Assembly: GCA_022747635.1 (NCBI GenBank)
Contig: JAKTNV010000003.1
Coordinates: 13,510,911-13,574,910 of the forward strand
Length of the DNA stretch: 64,000 bases
Source of the DNA: Hetaerina americana
Taxonomy: Eukaryota > Arthropoda > Insecta > Odonata > Calopterygidae
Direction: 5' to 3'
Shown here: positions 11,000-24,700 of the stretch, piece after piece
Layout: every line of letters begins with the position of its first letter
How positions within the stretch are numbered: the first letter of the stretch is position 1
Notes under the pieces: model-generated
What the model was told of the DNA's origin: nothing
What the model saw: only the letters and a program-made list of their open reading frames with translations
The model's database searches: none
Made by a program: the position numbers and the translations under genes

Positions 11000-12839
11000 G
11001 TTAGGCCATTTCGATGGCAGATATCGCTGCAGTCAACTCTAACTTATTCATAAATTGTAGAAAGTTCAATTCATTTACACAGTGCATCTGAATAAAATTC
11101 AAAAGTAGCTGTGATACCAAATCGATGGTCATTCAGCACCTCCCAAGGGTCCCAGAGTGCATCAAAGTATCGTCACAGAACTAACCCACCGGGTAGGCAG
11201 CGCTCGGCGGGAGATGCGTTGGTGGAGGAGGGGAGGGTTTGAATTTTGCGCAGGAACAATATTGAGCGGGTGGACTTCCGCCCACTGCTGAATCTAGGAC
11301 TCGAATTTCGTTCCCGCCGCTTGAACGTCAGAGTGCGCTCAGCGTGATCTGCAAACATTTGAAAACGTGCTGACGTTAATTCTAATTAGCTGCCACTCGA
11401 GGTGGACCAGTTGTGCGGCCGTAAAGCACACTGCAAACCGCAACTTCAAGCACGAAATGGATGTCTAGGTAACCTCCGCTACCCGGTGAAGGTCTCCATC
11501 GCACGTCCGGAAGACAAACATGACCGAGCGTAACATTGTCTAGTCCGTGAAACGCGACAGTGGTGCTCCCTCTCGGTTGAGCACCGGGTCTAGCGTGAAC
11601 TGAACACCTCGGATCACCAGCCAAAGGCAACGAGAGCCTCCGCCTACAGGGAGGCGCTACTCGGTGACAAAACCAATACGCTCTTCGGTACCGCCGCTGA
11701 GCCCCGCGTCAACTTTAGGCAAACGTTACATACGTCCGACTAATACAACAACCACTTCACGTTTCTTGCACATTTATGCGAGGGGTGATGCAAACACTGT
11801 GACAGAATAACTGCAAGGAGAGGGAGTGACAAGAGTGGAGAGTAGCGTATCCGCTTCGGGCCAAACCCACTCTAGATATGAAATAATCAGATATTTGTAT
11901 AGTGATGTCACTTCCTGGCGCGTACTACATATTGAGAGAGCGGTCATCTCCGCCGTTGCTGACCTCCTTTGTTTCCCTCGGTGTGGCGCGCCCACCGAGT
12001 GACAAGTGTGATTGCTTCTGTTTTCACCGCGTCCATTGGTAATAACTTAGGTCAGGGCGTTGCTTGGGATATAACGAGGGACAAAATATGTTCACAGAAT
12101 GATGTGGAGGAAATATAATGCTGTCCAGCTCGTCTGCTCTGTTCGGCGCGTACAATTTGGCGGGAAACTGAAGCGACAAGAGTCGGACGCGCTCTCGATT
12201 GCATGCTCGAAAAATGCAACATGACCGCGAAAACGGGGGGGATTGGCGTGGAAGGAATCTGCCCATATTCATCATATTTATGAATTTGCACTAAATGTTT
12301 TGCAATTCTGTCGAAATAATTTAGAAATGCCGTTTCGGTGATTCGAAATCCAGTTAAGCACAATGGGAACCTACATATATCGCATTTTTATTTCAAACCA
12401 TATCCAGGGAATTTGATGAGAAACAAAAGAGGCCCGATTCGCATCTCATCGAGCCTCAATTATTTTTCTTTATATGATACCAATGTCCAAAACCATGCCT
12501 GTCATTATATTCTTTTATCAATGATTCGTCGAAATTTCGTTGGAAAACTCGTTATTACACATTACTGTTGTGTTTCCGATGATCTAAAACCCGTGATTTT
12601 CTTAATTTAACAAATGTTAATGAAATAGTTATAATTTTTGACTTCGAGCAGTGCGAGGAAAAAGGATATTTTCCTGGAAATCAAAAGCTAAAAAATATGG
12701 AATAAACTTAGTATCCTCTAAAAAACGACTTATCTTTTATACTCCATTCGTCCATCACTCCGAACACAACCATTTCTTGAGACTGGCACGCGTGCTGATG
12801 AATAAAAACTTGAGAACCCACATGTGCTCGGAGTAAAGA
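11000..12839. other. Non-coding stretch, no gene seen
   Basis: Mixed composition. A moderately GC-rich part at 11180-11760 has a small hairpin, GCCTCCGCCTACAGGGAGGC, at about 11637-11656. The remainder is AT-rich. The open frames are short and unrecognised. Confidence 0.45.
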
Positions 12840-13330
12840 AGATTGACGAGAGGAAAGGAGGAGCAGCATAGAAAGGCAACTACGTAAAGAGAAAATGTGA
12901 AATTGAAAGATATACTAGGGGAGGAGGAAAATATGTACCAAAGACATTTGGATGATCGACTGGCATCGAGCAAGACTGAAAGAGACGAAGGAAAAAGAAA
13001 CCGGGGCAATAGGAAGGCACAGCGAGAGAGAGAGAGGGTTATGTGGGATGGGGGAAGGGTCGACGTGGACAAGAGGCGGGCAAACTTGGAGAGACTGGTA
13101 ACCTTGGGGGGGGGGGGGGGAAGGAGGACGGGCGGAGACAAAAAAGGGTCTTCGGGTGCTCGGTAGACCCCCCTACCCCGCCCCTGCTCGCTCCCTCCCA
13201 TCCGGGTGGACAAGGCAATGTGAGGCGAGGCGAGCGCTGAGGGGGGCAAGAGGCGCATTCTCCACCCTTATCCCATGAAAGGGAGTAAGGGTGGAATTCA
13301 GGTGCGGAGGATAAAGAAGGCGGGTTAACG
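12840..13330. repeat. Purine-rich/G-run island
   Basis: The plus strand is almost pure purine from 12840 to 13140. It includes (GA)n near 13023-13038 and an uninterrupted run of 15 G at 13106-13120, and is followed by a C-rich block at 13160-13210. Overlapping frames in both directions reflect composition. G-quadruplex potential is high on the plus strand. Confidence 0.65.
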
Positions 13331-14228
13331 GTAACAGTACTGGCCGGCCTATCACCCTGAAAATATCTGCGTGGTCTCACGTCGTGAGCTGTCACAAAAA
13401 TATGTCCTGTAACACTCACAGGATACGCACTCACGATATTCTTCGGTTATAATTTCTGGTATGTACTTCGTGAAGTGATAGAGCATGAAAAAAATCATAA
13501 GACATGAGTGTGCACATACGGGAAGAGCATCTCGCTGTAGAAATGTATTCTTAGGAAGGATTTCCTACGCTTGGAAATAGGTTTTTGAAAATTGTCCATG
13601 TCCACGATCATTCCAGCGGACTACCAACGCCACCCACATTCAGGGACAAACAAATCACGCAACACAAGCGGATTACGTGAATCGTAAACGCGCGGAACCT
13701 AACTAGGGAATTAAAATTTCCATCAATAGCACATTTAAAATGGGTGGTCTAGGGAATTATCAGAAATAGTATTTATCTGATACAATAGCAGAAAGCCAAC
13801 GCAGATGATCACTACGAGGAAAACGGAATTGAGTTGTGAATTGCTAAGAAACTGAAATTTTGAGCCAATAAGAGGGCCATGCTCTGCCTCAGAAACAAAT
13901 TCTAGACATACAGAAATAAATTAATTATACAGATGCTTGATTATGGCACCCTTATTATTTATGAGGAAGAGTAAATCATTTAGAGTTGGTAAGATAATAA
14001 GGAACGACGGAGGAAATCAAGTTTTAAAAATACCATAACTAAAGAAATTTCTGTGTTCTTTGAGAGAATTAAGTAACAGAACCTCGCAAGTAGAAAATAT
14101 AAAGCAATAAAGAAATTGGGAAGCTGCATTTTCTATCGACGGACCCATAAATTGGGTATCTCAGGTATCATATAAGATTCTATCCCCATGATTTTGCTGA
14201 TAATTAATGTTATTGGCATTAATTTTAT
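13331..14228. other. Non-coding stretch, no gene seen
   Basis: AT-rich DNA between a G-run island and a LINE fragment. I see no exon, repeat or motif to report. Confidence 0.5.
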
Positions 14229-14656
14229 ATGCTTAGGTTATTGTTAATTAATGTTATTATCTTAGACGTTTTTATGAAACTTTGTTATGATAAACTTGGT
14301 AGCGTATCCAAAATATTAGAGCAGCTAGGCTGTGAATCACTCCCGGAGCGAAGGTTAAATTACAGATTAAATCTCTTTCATAAATTGGATGAACGTCTCT
14401 TTAGCAGTGATGTTGAAAATGTATTATTAACCCCATCGTACTACGGCAGGAGAGGTGATGTCAATAAAATTAGAGAGATTCAGTGTAGAACAGATTTAAG
14501 AAGTCATTTTTTCCACGAACGATAAGGGATCATCATAACATTTTCCGACCGCTGTAGGGTCATTTTCAGTTAAAAAATATTCTGGTGTGTATTCACCCCT
14601 TGCCACACACCCTAGCGGTGGCTTGCAGGGAACATAAATAAATAAAATAAAAATAC
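14229..14656 (+). mobile_element. LINE-B retrotransposon, truncated RT C-terminus plus 3' UTR
   Basis: The frame 14229-14525 ends in a segment typical of arthropod non-LTR reverse transcriptases. It has LEQLGCESLPERR, then a KIREIQCRT motif and a final FF before the stop at 14523-14525; intact relatives usually read LGWESLxxRR, KIREIRCRT and FFPRT. A 3' untranslated region of about 120 bp follows and ends in an ATAAATAAATAAAATAAA tail. This UTR recurs at 20067-20200. The reverse-transcriptase core and the endonuclease are missing, so it is a 5'-truncated, inactive insertion. The true 5' limit may be slightly upstream or downstream of 14229. Confidence 0.85.
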
Positions 14657-17049
14657 GAAAATCAATTTCCGCGATATCTGGCTCATACGTTCAAAGGATA
14701 TCTTAGATTCGCAACGTCTCTCAAAGGGAAAATTTGCTATTGGTGTGAGGGTAGGTAGAATGGAGTTCCGCTCCAGTGCTCAAAGACATTTTGTTTGACG
14801 CATTTCCCCATATGATACGAAAAATTGAGTTCTTAAAATAGTTCCAACTCCAATCGCCATGTAAGCACACCTCCTCCGGCAGATTGACATGTCGGGGGCT
14901 CCAAAGAACAAAAACCAATCAGTCGAAAACACTCACGCCGGATAGGTATTCGAGAAGGATACGGCCTTCCACGAATGGGGGATCGATGCAAAAAAAAAAA
15001 TGAATGAGAATAATAATTTTTTCCCCAGCCAGCCGACCACGCGAATATTTTCCATGACATGATCGAAAACGGACAGAATGTAACTGAGACATCAAAATTT
15101 ACGACTCTCAGCGGTCCTTTCGCCGCTGAAAAAAATAGTGAAAGCTTGAGTGGATGTGAGAGACAGGCGTTTCATTTTTTTTTGGTAAATTTTAATTTTT
15201 TTGATGCGAAGGTATTTCGCCTCGGGCGCTTTGGGGCGACTTCGGACGTCCCGTCGACTTTGCACGGGGCGCCAGGAAGGGGAGGGCACCGTGTTCAGTG
15301 GCCTGTGCGAACGAAACGAGAGACGGAAGGAAACGGGCGGGAGAGGCGTGCGCGAGAATGGGAGGATCGGGAGAACATAATACGCGGGAAAATGGAAAAC
15401 TTGATCAGTCGGGACGATCCCATCCGGTGCACCCGAGTACTCACGTCTTGCCCTACCCATCCCCCCTTCTATTTTTCGACCTTTTGCCGCGAGCGCTGCT
15501 CTCGAAGGGAGGCGAAGAGTCCTTAAGAAGGGAAGGACAACGCCGCCCTTGCTCACGGAATCCACCCTACGGAAGCGTATGGGTTGCGGGGACCAGAGAG
15601 AAACGAGTGAACATTTCTCTCACGGGTTTGTTTTCGACGGTCACCAGAGCAGAGCATTCCTTGTTCAAGGAGTTATAACATTACACCAGCCATTGCCATT
15701 ACATTGAACTCCTCAAGACCTGCATAAATTTACCAAGCACGTCGTAAATTCTGTTGCAATCACGAGAAAGAGTTTGAAAGGTACCTAGACAGAGACAAAA
15801 AATGAGTGAAATATCAACGGAGTAGCTCTACAATCTCCATGTTTGTGTTAGATGGAACTTTCAAGATAAATGAGTAACATGCAGACGTCCTCTCTACCAA
15901 TGATTGAGATCGATTGAGGGGCATAAAAGTTTCTTCAGCGTGGAGGGGACCGTTTCAATTTCATTACCAACGCGAGCTGACCACAAGAATGTTCGGAGGA
16001 TTTTGCTCACTTTCAGGAATCTGAACTCCACGTCTTATCTCATTCTAAAATATTCTGTTACAAAATATCACCGAAATTCTATTAATTTTCCAAATTTTCA
16101 GAAACCTTAATCCACGATTTTGTATTTTTTCGTGGATATTCAATGACTCACACTTTTCCGCGGAGGGAAAATTACATCACATTAGGAATGCATAGTATAC
16201 ATTTTCCTCACAGCATGTTGATTGCCATTTCCCTAAATATCATAGTTCACTCGAATGTCACATTCTACTAATTAATCAAAAACCAACATTTGGTGGTATT
16301 TGAAGAATAAAGATCCATATTAGCACTGCAAACACTTGCAGAACTGCTGAGGTTATTTATTTTTCAAGAGAATGTTTTCATTCGATCAAATCAGCTTTAG
16401 GTAAGATACTTCACCAAAAAAAACTGAATTTGATTTCAAATCTCGGGTAATTAGACTTTCAAACACGTTGAATTTTGCACCTTAACAATTTATAATAGTG
16501 CCGTACGTGACGAACATGTCTTAAAGCTAAATGACCCTAACTTTTTTAGTATATTTAATTCTCCGTAGAATCTTCCATTGATTATAGATAAAAGTTTTTG
16601 GTTGAGTCTTGTCACAGTCTACAAGAAGAGAGAAAACCGAAAATACCACCCAATCTTCGATAATAATTGACTATACAATGGACTAGACTCCCTTTCCAAC
16701 GACCCCTTCCGAACAAACTTCACAATAAAAATTACAGCCAAAAATATAATAAACCTATCCATTACATCACGGGACTCCTAGATAGGAAGGAGAATCCAGT
16801 GTTTCATAATCTTTCGAAAAAGAGCGAGGGAAAGGTGAGGTAGATAAAAATAACTGGTGTATTTCTTAACCACCATTGTTTTCGACGGCGATAAAAATGT
16901 GAATAAATTTATTCAGCAAAGTAGAGGGTGAGGCGATATTCGTTTTCCGTCGCGTAACTGTTTTCTACAAGCCCAGAGAGTGAGAGAGATAGAAATCCTT
17001 TTCGTGGGTTCGTTTCGAATACTTCGTGACTTGGCGATCGCCAAAGGAA
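14657..17049. other. Non-coding stretch with one GC block
   Basis: A CpG-rich block at about 15210-15620 gives overlapping frames on both strands. A minus-strand GAC|GTGAGT sits near 15433 but has no supported exon. The sequence from 15630 to 17040 is AT-rich with nothing recognisable. Confidence 0.45.
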
Positions 17050-17660
17050 TTACATTATCCATCCACCCGTCCGCTCTTACCCTGAGCGTCCTCCCCTAAC
17101 CCGAAGGCCCCTCCAACTCTCACACTCCCCCGCCTTCCCCCGACTGAAACCCCCGTCGTGTAATGGCCTCCACCCTCCTCCACCCAAAAGAAAACCCTTC
17201 CTATCAGCTCGCGAAAATCCTCGGCAAAACCTTTTAAAGCCCGCCGACCGGGCACCGGGAATCCTCCATCGCCGGCACGGAATCATGCCGACTGTTTATA
17301 ATCACGGCGATGGGGAATTAAAAAAATAAAACGTGTTCCACATAAGACCGAAAAACAATGGAGCGGGGACGGATTTGAAAAGGGTGTACGAATAGAAGGG
17401 GAGAGATGAAGTGGGGATGGGAAGGTACGGCGGTCGGTCGTCAGGAGATGAACACAATGGACAATAATGTACGACATCCTCATGAGAGGTCGCAGAAAAC
17501 GGTGGAGTGGGAGGAGGGGTGCGGGTGGGCGGAGAAAGAGTGCATGGGGCGGGCGGGAGAGAGAGCGGGGGTGAAAGGGGGAATTGTGCAGAGGACGGAG
17601 GGGGGGGGCTCAGCAGGGGAGGAGAGGGGAAATCCGCATGCGTCCGACTCATATATTCCG
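17050..17660. repeat. Purine/pyrimidine block island
   Basis: The plus strand is C-rich at 17057-17200 and strongly G-rich at 17390-17625, with a G8 run near 17601. The complementary block pair could fold on itself in a transcript. The frames of 66-116 codons are low-complexity shadows on both strands. Confidence 0.55.
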
Positions 17661-18429
17661 ACAGGAACGCCTCGCATTATAATCCTTCTCCCTCTGCACA
17701 TATTGATTTAACGGGGAAAACATCATCTCCTTCGACCATTGTTCAGGGATGAAGGAATTATGGCTACGATTGGTCCGAGTCGTAGGAAGTGCAATTGCCA
17801 CGCAAGGAGGAGATTCCTTGGGTTTCTTTTTTTTTTGAACGACGAAGCATTAATGTGAAATCAGCATGCAACGCACCCTAAGTCGAAGGAAGAAGAGAAA
17901 ATATTGCAACCCGAATTCCACGAAGCCAATACGTATCGATAAGCCAGCAATGTAAATAAAAAATGAAATACGCACACTTGAGAAGGGATTCAAAAACACG
18001 AGGGCAACCATGTTGGTATATTGCGCAATTGGAAGTTTTACTTCAATAACTTTGCAAGCATGTTTCTAAGCATGCGCAAACGGACCATATTCCAGAACTA
18101 AAGGTTAAAGGAAACACGCGCATGCGCTCTCCAAGTTTATGTTAACCAGAACTTGTTTGAAAAAGAGACCGCGGGAAAAAAAACCCTTCAACCGAGGTTA
18201 ATAAGGAATTTGTTCACGTTACAAGCTTATTCTAACTTCTTCCGAACAGACGATTACGCCAAAGATCACAAAGTACACCTTGAGTTCGTGGAAAGGTAAA
18301 TTTGAATGCGCAAGTGATATGCAGACGAGGTCTCGGTGTAAAATCCTCGACGAAGAACAAGAGACAATGAAGAGCTAACACATTCATCGGCATGCAAATT
18401 GTATGCACTTGCATGATGCTTTACAAGGA
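17661..18429. other. Non-coding stretch, no gene seen
   Basis: AT-moderate sequence without recognisable features. Confidence 0.45.
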
Positions 18430-19190
18430 GGCCATGGCGACGGGTGACATCCTCTAAGCTCGTCCCTTAAGTGAGACTCTCTCGGATTAGACACGGTGAA
18501 TCTTTTTCCTCCTCGGACGACGACGCAACGGATCCTCCCTCATCCTCTCTTTTCGACTTTTCTCACGAGAACGACGGGACTACCGTGATAACACAGATAT
18601 CGTTTTCCCGATACTTAATCCGACCGCAGGAAGTAATATCGCCGAGATGGGATAAAGCGCTCCCATGAAAAAAAAGAGGACCCTTGGGCGGGAGATGGAG
18701 GTGGCCGAGTGGTGTGGATGAGGGAAGACAAAAAAGTGAGGATTTCCTCAACACACTGAGGCGGAAGAAAAAGATTACAATGTTGCCCACCTGAGCCCAC
18801 TATAGTTCGACGCTTGCTCGCTCTCTCTCTATCTCTCGGAGAGAAGGAGAGAGAGGTACAAAAATAAACAGCTCTGGCGATGAAACGGCGAAAAAAAAGG
18901 AGTGTGAAGAAGGAAGACGCCGGAGGCGGGCCGCGGAGGCCTTGTGACTGGTTTTGTCGCCCGCCACCCTCCTCCCTCCCCGTTGCTGCGAGTGGCATAC
19001 TTAACCTACCCTTACGTCGTCCTCCACCGCCCCTATCAGCCGCCCCATCTCGCTCAATCCAATCCTCCGGCAGTGCGCGACTTTTTTCCTTGCCATTGCG
19101 CACTAAACTCACCGCATTGTATCCCATCCGTAGATTCTGCGACTCTGCTCCTCCTCCTCGATGATGTCGCAAACGTACGTTCATGGATAT
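18430..19190. repeat. CpG-rich island with (CT)/(GA) inverted pair
   Basis: CpG-dense segment. At about 18818-18856 a CT run is followed by a GA run, forming an imperfect simple-sequence hairpin. The longest frame, on the minus strand at 18615-19184, is arginine/glycine/serine-rich and is opposed by long frames on the plus strand, so no gene is called. Confidence 0.5.
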
Positions 19191-20066
19191 TCACAATTTC
19201 GCCAAGGCCAGGGTTTCGAAAGGATCAGAAAATGAACCGAAAGCTTACGCTTAACAGACGTAACTTGTCGTACCTGGATATGGATTTTTTTGTATCTTAC
19301 GTGAACCATAGGTTTTTAAAAATATACCGATTCAAATATTTACCGAATGATCTTAGAGAGTAATGCCGAATCGGGAGAAAGAGTCGTACCAAAAAGAATT
19401 TTACAAGCCTACGAAAGACATGATTTTGCAAGCACCCATAAAAAATGTACACGTCTACTCACATGTAAACATTAATTAAACATAGACTTATAATCTTTCG
19501 CCTCAGAACATTAAATATCAATTATGGCATTTTTCAATTTTGCTGAGGTTTGCAAATTGGCTCCTATTATTATTTTTCAACAAAAATTGTTAATATTCAT
19601 CATAAGATATTGCAAAGTATATTTGCCTGAAGTGTATTGAAATGTTGTTTATCAATAAAATTATTACTCAGTTTATCATTTAAAAGGATGATTTCGTTCA
19701 AAAATAAAATTAATTAGACTGGGAATCGCCCGATTAAAATTTCGAGGGCCGAAATTGGACTCGGTCAAGTTGAGACTTTTAAAAATTTTAACCAATGCTA
19801 ATGTCATGCTAGGACGTCGATGCAAATTTTTATTTTTAGAAATACCATGGCCACCGATTACTATCCTAGCTCTCACTCGAGCACTAACGACTTGTTAATT
19901 GTAAATATCTTTAAAATATTTGCACCGTAAATACACAGCATCATTGTCTCTATCAATTTCCATAATTGGAATTTTAATTTCATTTTACAAGACAACACAC
20001 ACCTACGGCTCACTACATTCATAACAGGCCAATAAAAACAGTTCTATTTAAATTACCTGCTATTAT
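19191..20066. other. Non-coding stretch, no gene seen
   Basis: AT-rich DNA upstream of a LINE-B 3' end. There are no recognisable exons. Confidence 0.5.
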
Positions 20067-20200
20067 TACGACAAGGGATCATCATAAAATTGTCCGCCCG
20101 CGGTAGGGTCACGTTCAGTTAAAAATTATTCTGGTGTGTATTCACCCCCTGCCACACACCCTAGCGGTGGCTTGCAGGGTACATAAATAAATAGATAAAA
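20067..20200 (+). mobile_element. LINE-B 3' UTR, severely 5'-truncated copy
   Basis: This matches the 3' UTR at 14520-14656 almost base for base. It has GGGATCATCATAA, then GGGTCACGTTCAGTTAAAAA, the stem GGTGTGT...ACACACC, and CTAGCGGTGGCTTGCAGGG, ending in an ATAAATAAATA tail. Homology begins almost exactly at the stop codon of the other copy, so only the untranslated tail was inserted. No clear target-site duplication is visible. Such ultra-short copies are typical of abortive target-primed reverse transcription. Confidence 0.88.
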
Positions 20201-20929
20201 AATATTTTGTTTTAATCGGTCAATTAGTGCGCTAAAAACGACGTATAACTAAATGGTTTCTATTTCGCGAATTAAAACGAAGTATCAACATCGGAAATCC
20301 CATGAAGTTAAGGCATGTGTTGTTACTTGGAACAGGATTTTCGTCAAGGCCTTCCCATATGTGAGCAAATAAAAACAACTGAACATCCAAAACGACCTCG
20401 GAAGAAATATCAATTACGGAAGGCAAATTATATATTCATCTTCAAGGTGAGGATGGAGTTATTTGGGCAATTATACGGTTCTAAACGGGGAGTGGATGGC
20501 AAATATCATTTTTTTTCAATGAGAACAAATTACAAACCTTTTATTCATTTCACAATTATAAAATTTGCATCACCAAAGCAACGATAGTAAAATGATAATA
20601 AAACGACCATCGAACCTATTCTGAAACCCTTTCAGCTTCAGTATATTTTCATTGTCACTGAAACAGCTTGGTATTCGACAGTGAGTGCAACGAAAGCCCG
20701 ATAAAGGATAAATCGGGGAAAATGTTGCAACAGCGCGGCCGGAAACACGATGTGTAATACCCTTGAGAAAGCGTTTTATTGGGAATACCCTTATTTCGAT
20801 CCCTTGCATTTGCATGACAATCGATAGCTACTTTCGCAACATAATCCTCACCGTAACTGGGCACGTATAGACAGACTTGGGATTTCCAATACCTACCGAT
20901 CGCCCTGGGGAACCGAGTTGGGAAATTTT
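20201..20929. other. Non-coding stretch, no gene seen
   Basis: AT-rich. A plus-strand AAG|GTGAGG donor-like site at about 20443 ends an open frame with a loose acceptor near 20335. The pair is not convincing because the pyrimidine tract is poor. Confidence 0.4.
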
Positions 20930-21780
20930 CTCTTCTCTTCCCGGAGGGAGAGGATTTTTGTTGGAGGGGGAGAGGCGGAGGAGGAGGCAGAGGAAGAAGG
21001 AGGCGGTGGGATGAGTTACGGATTTGGTTTCCGTCTACGAGGAGGACTCATTTATTAGGCCCTCGGCTTCCCTTGTCCATCCCCCCTCATCCCCTTCCCT
21101 CCCACCTCCCCCGACCTCTTTGACTCCCGCCTGCGAGGAGACAATCCCCGTACATATATTTCGAAAACGGGAGGGCGGGAGGGAGAGGGGAACGGAGACT
21201 GAGATACGCCCGCCCACCCCGCCGTCTCCATACGCTGCCGTCCCTCCTTCCTCACCCTCCCTCCTCGCCCTCCCCCGCCCGACACCGCGAGTCCTCCACG
21301 TCCCTCAATCCCATGTGATATGGCCACTCCCACAGCCTACCGTTTCATTTTTTTATTAACATTCACAAAACCGAATGGGGAGGGAAGACGGCGGGTCGCC
21401 GCCGTGCGGACATGGGTCCGAAACGCAAGGCCGTGCTCTCTCCGCCGTCGGTCCACGGCAGAACTTCCTTTTGCGCGCATCGCGGAGAGTCGGGCGAGAG
21501 GGGAAGAGGGGACGGGGGTGACCGGGGGAGAGAGGACAGGGCGACCGGGAGAGAGGGGAGATTTGAGGGGAGAGCCGCGATAAATGTCCGCCCGCGTGTA
21601 TTTGTCCCTCCGCGGAGGGTCCTTGACGTGACCCTCTCCTTGGGACGGGACGACGACCAAAGGGGACCCTCCCTACCGACCTCTCGCTCAATTTATCCGT
21701 TTTGTCTCGTGTCGAGCGCAAAAAAGCGGCAAAAATTGGACGTGAATAGAACACGGGCCGCGTGAGTTATGCCCACCCTT
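20930..21780. repeat. Purine/pyrimidine block island
   Basis: The plus strand alternates between G-rich (20930-21020), C-rich (21060-21130), G-rich (21165-21210), C-rich (21210-21310) and G-rich (21485-21580) blocks. It is CpG-dense, and long low-complexity frames occur in five of six frames. It may be a CpG-island-like regulatory region, but no promoter element is convincing. Confidence 0.55.
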
Positions 21781-24700
21781 TATGGAGAGGTATGGGATGA
21801 TGAAAAAAAAAGAAAGAGAGACTACGAAGACAAAAAAAATACATCCGAGTCGGGAGAAATACGCGCAGACGCGCACATGTATTCGAGTTGAAGCGGAGAA
21901 TCGGAACAAACGAATCATTTTGAGCCGCAAGGGATTCGTTCGGGTGGGGGGAGGGGATGATGGAGCTGTGAGAAGAAGGAGAAACGCTTTCAGACCACCG
22001 GAGCAGTGATACCAATTTTGAGTCTCAAAAGGTATTTGAAGATGCTTTCCGTGTCTGTTCAATAGCGTTATCTTCTAAGGGTCACAAAATGTTTCTTTTA
22101 TTTCAGGTCAAGCACATTACAGATACAAAGGCCTGAAAGAAAGCACATGGATTTAATTAAAAACTGGTTCCTTGAAAGGATTTAATAATTTTAGTTGCAA
22201 GATTTGAGCAAAGAAAAGCATTTTCAAAAGAGAGCCAATCATTTCAAAATATTTTTCACCCAAGATACAGTGCGGCACTGTTCGCTTAATTGGCGGTTTT
22301 GTTATTCTACCTTACGTAAGAGACCTCAGTTTCCTCATCCTGCTACAATTCGGGAATGTTACAAAGATTAATATAATGTCACAGCAACGACGTATATAGT
22401 ATATGCTAATGAAACGCTTGCGTCGCATTTAAGTTTTCCTCCTTAATCAATAGCCCCGTAGCCGCCTCTCATTCTCTCCAACATGCCGCATCTCGTTCAC
22501 AGGAGAGTGGGCATTGGATGTTAACACGTGAATTTATACCAATGACAGATATAATACGAACATGTGAATTTTATTGCTCTAACCGATTCTTGCAAGATTC
22601 TGACATAAATAACGTAAAAGAAAAATATAAGGCTTTCCTTATATTAAGCCTAAGCTTTCCTCTTCTAGGAAAATATTCCTCTTACTTAGTGTCTGTGGTG
22701 AATGGGTGGACTGTTGACGCATATCAAAAGGAATTTTGATTCACTCTTTTAAGGGAGGAAGGGCAAGGTAAAGCTAAGGCAGGGAAAAACAACTGGAAGA
22801 ACTGGAGTAAACTGGATTGAAGTTACATTTTCTTCGTTGTTGCCAAGAATGCCCTTCTGAGGAAGCGGTCGAGATGAATTTATTTCTAATCAGCTCAACA
22901 AGATTCTATCGAAGGGAAAGAAATGAATAGTTCGTCGTTGTAACCACGATTCACGTATCTCCGCCAGGGAGCTGCCCTTCTGCACCATGGCGACATTATT
23001 CAAACTCAAAAAATAGATAACAATCATTCTTTCCATAGCATGGCTCACGCGGAGGTCAATCTCCGATACTCCTAAAACCTTCCATTAATTCCGAAAAGAG
23101 GCCTGTCATTAATAAAATTGTGCCGTGAAATGTACGAAGAGTATTCTTCCATTTACGTCTCTTCTTCCGGCTACATTCTGAGAATATATGGAAATAGCTA
23201 AAAAAATATGATACTTCTATTTTTTTGAGACAGTCAATTAGGATTCCGAGCGTTTGTTCCTGAGAGCAAGTTCTTTTAATCATTAAAACTTCTTAAAAAT
23301 TAACTAGTCTATCGACAATATATAACAGAAATATACATGTTTGAACAAATATGTAATTTACATCACGGATTTTGTTCGTAAAAGAATGCTGAGTAAGTCT
23401 CGAGTCAAATTTTAAGTTTTTCACCAATTACCCCCAAAAGGTACGCACGAAAAATAGAAAAACCTTGATAAATAACTGTTCAGTCTGTCGCTGATAGCAT
23501 GAGAGATTATTAGAGCCATCCCGGCTACCCCAGACAGTGGCCGTCTTTGCTAAGACAAAGCTCAACGTTCCACGTTCTATTCGGCGAGAGAGAACCAGGG
23601 TCCCCAGCGAAATAACGAATAAATTCTCGCCCACCAGCGGTAACAAAGCACAGTTATGAGTTCCGAAATAAGATGCCTTCGGATCGCACGTTTCAATCTT
23701 GGAAATAAACGAAAACGCACTAATCAATGAGCTGAGGCTTTAACTCCTCTTGACTTCTGAAAAACCAGATGGAAATAGTAGATGAAGGATTGTCTCACCG
23801 ATTCTTTCCATTTGTTTTCTCTCTCAAGTTTTTAGGTTTGAACATAACTGAAGCCATGGCCTCACGCCTCCTATCTCTTCTCTTTGAGAAAGATTTTATC
23901 AGTTTCCTTAGGTAAACATTCAACCGCAAGATACTCCACTGGGTTTCGTGAAGTGCAGGTTCTAGGTAACAAAGATTTACTGCACACTACGGCGCATGAA
24001 ACAAAGCACGACGGAATGCTGATCTCGAGTAAAAACGTTAAAGCTCAAATAAAATAAATGAAAAAGGTAAAACGCAAATGAGCGGACGAGGTGGGGAGGA
24101 GAACGGGAGGGAGTGGAGTGATGGGATGGAGGGGAAGAGAAGTGGGCTGGGAACACATACTGGGCATAGTTAACTAAATATTTGTCCAAACTTATTCTTT
24201 GGCTTGATTACTCCCTAGGATTGCTTGCTTCGTGTTAAACTTGAGTTACAAACTGGACGGCAGATAACCGGGAATCACTCTATTGGTCAAAGCATATTAG
24301 GTTGGCCAGACTGGATTACCAAACTGATAACTCCCCGCTGAAAAATCCTCCTCCCTCATTACAAAGGGTTTTCTTTTACGTTCTGAGACCCAAAACATTT
24401 CTCTACCTCCCAGCGCCACGAAATTTTACGACAGCCACGTGCAGATAGTTAACAAAAAATGGAAGATGAAAGGCAGAAAATGGGGTATTAATGGAAGAAA
24501 GCGGTGTTGAGAAAGGGAGGAAGGGAACGGGGGGGATAGGGTGCGATGACGAGACAAGACACGCCCTTGCCGAGTGGACGCGGTTACCCTGCGACCCTTC
24601 CGCGATACCCTTCTGCAAGAGCCCCACTCCCAACCCTCTCGCGACCCCACCTACCTCATCCTCCCAACTTCACCCTCCGCTAAGGCTTCAAGGAAACGAG

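Noticed and set aside
11637..11661. CTCF-like motif CTACAGGGAGGCGCTAC
   Set aside because: Aligning it to the CTCF core requires an inserted base and several mismatches.
22092..22200. Strong plus-strand acceptor TTTCTTTTATTTCAG
   Set aside because: There is no matching donor, and the open frame after it is short in all phases.
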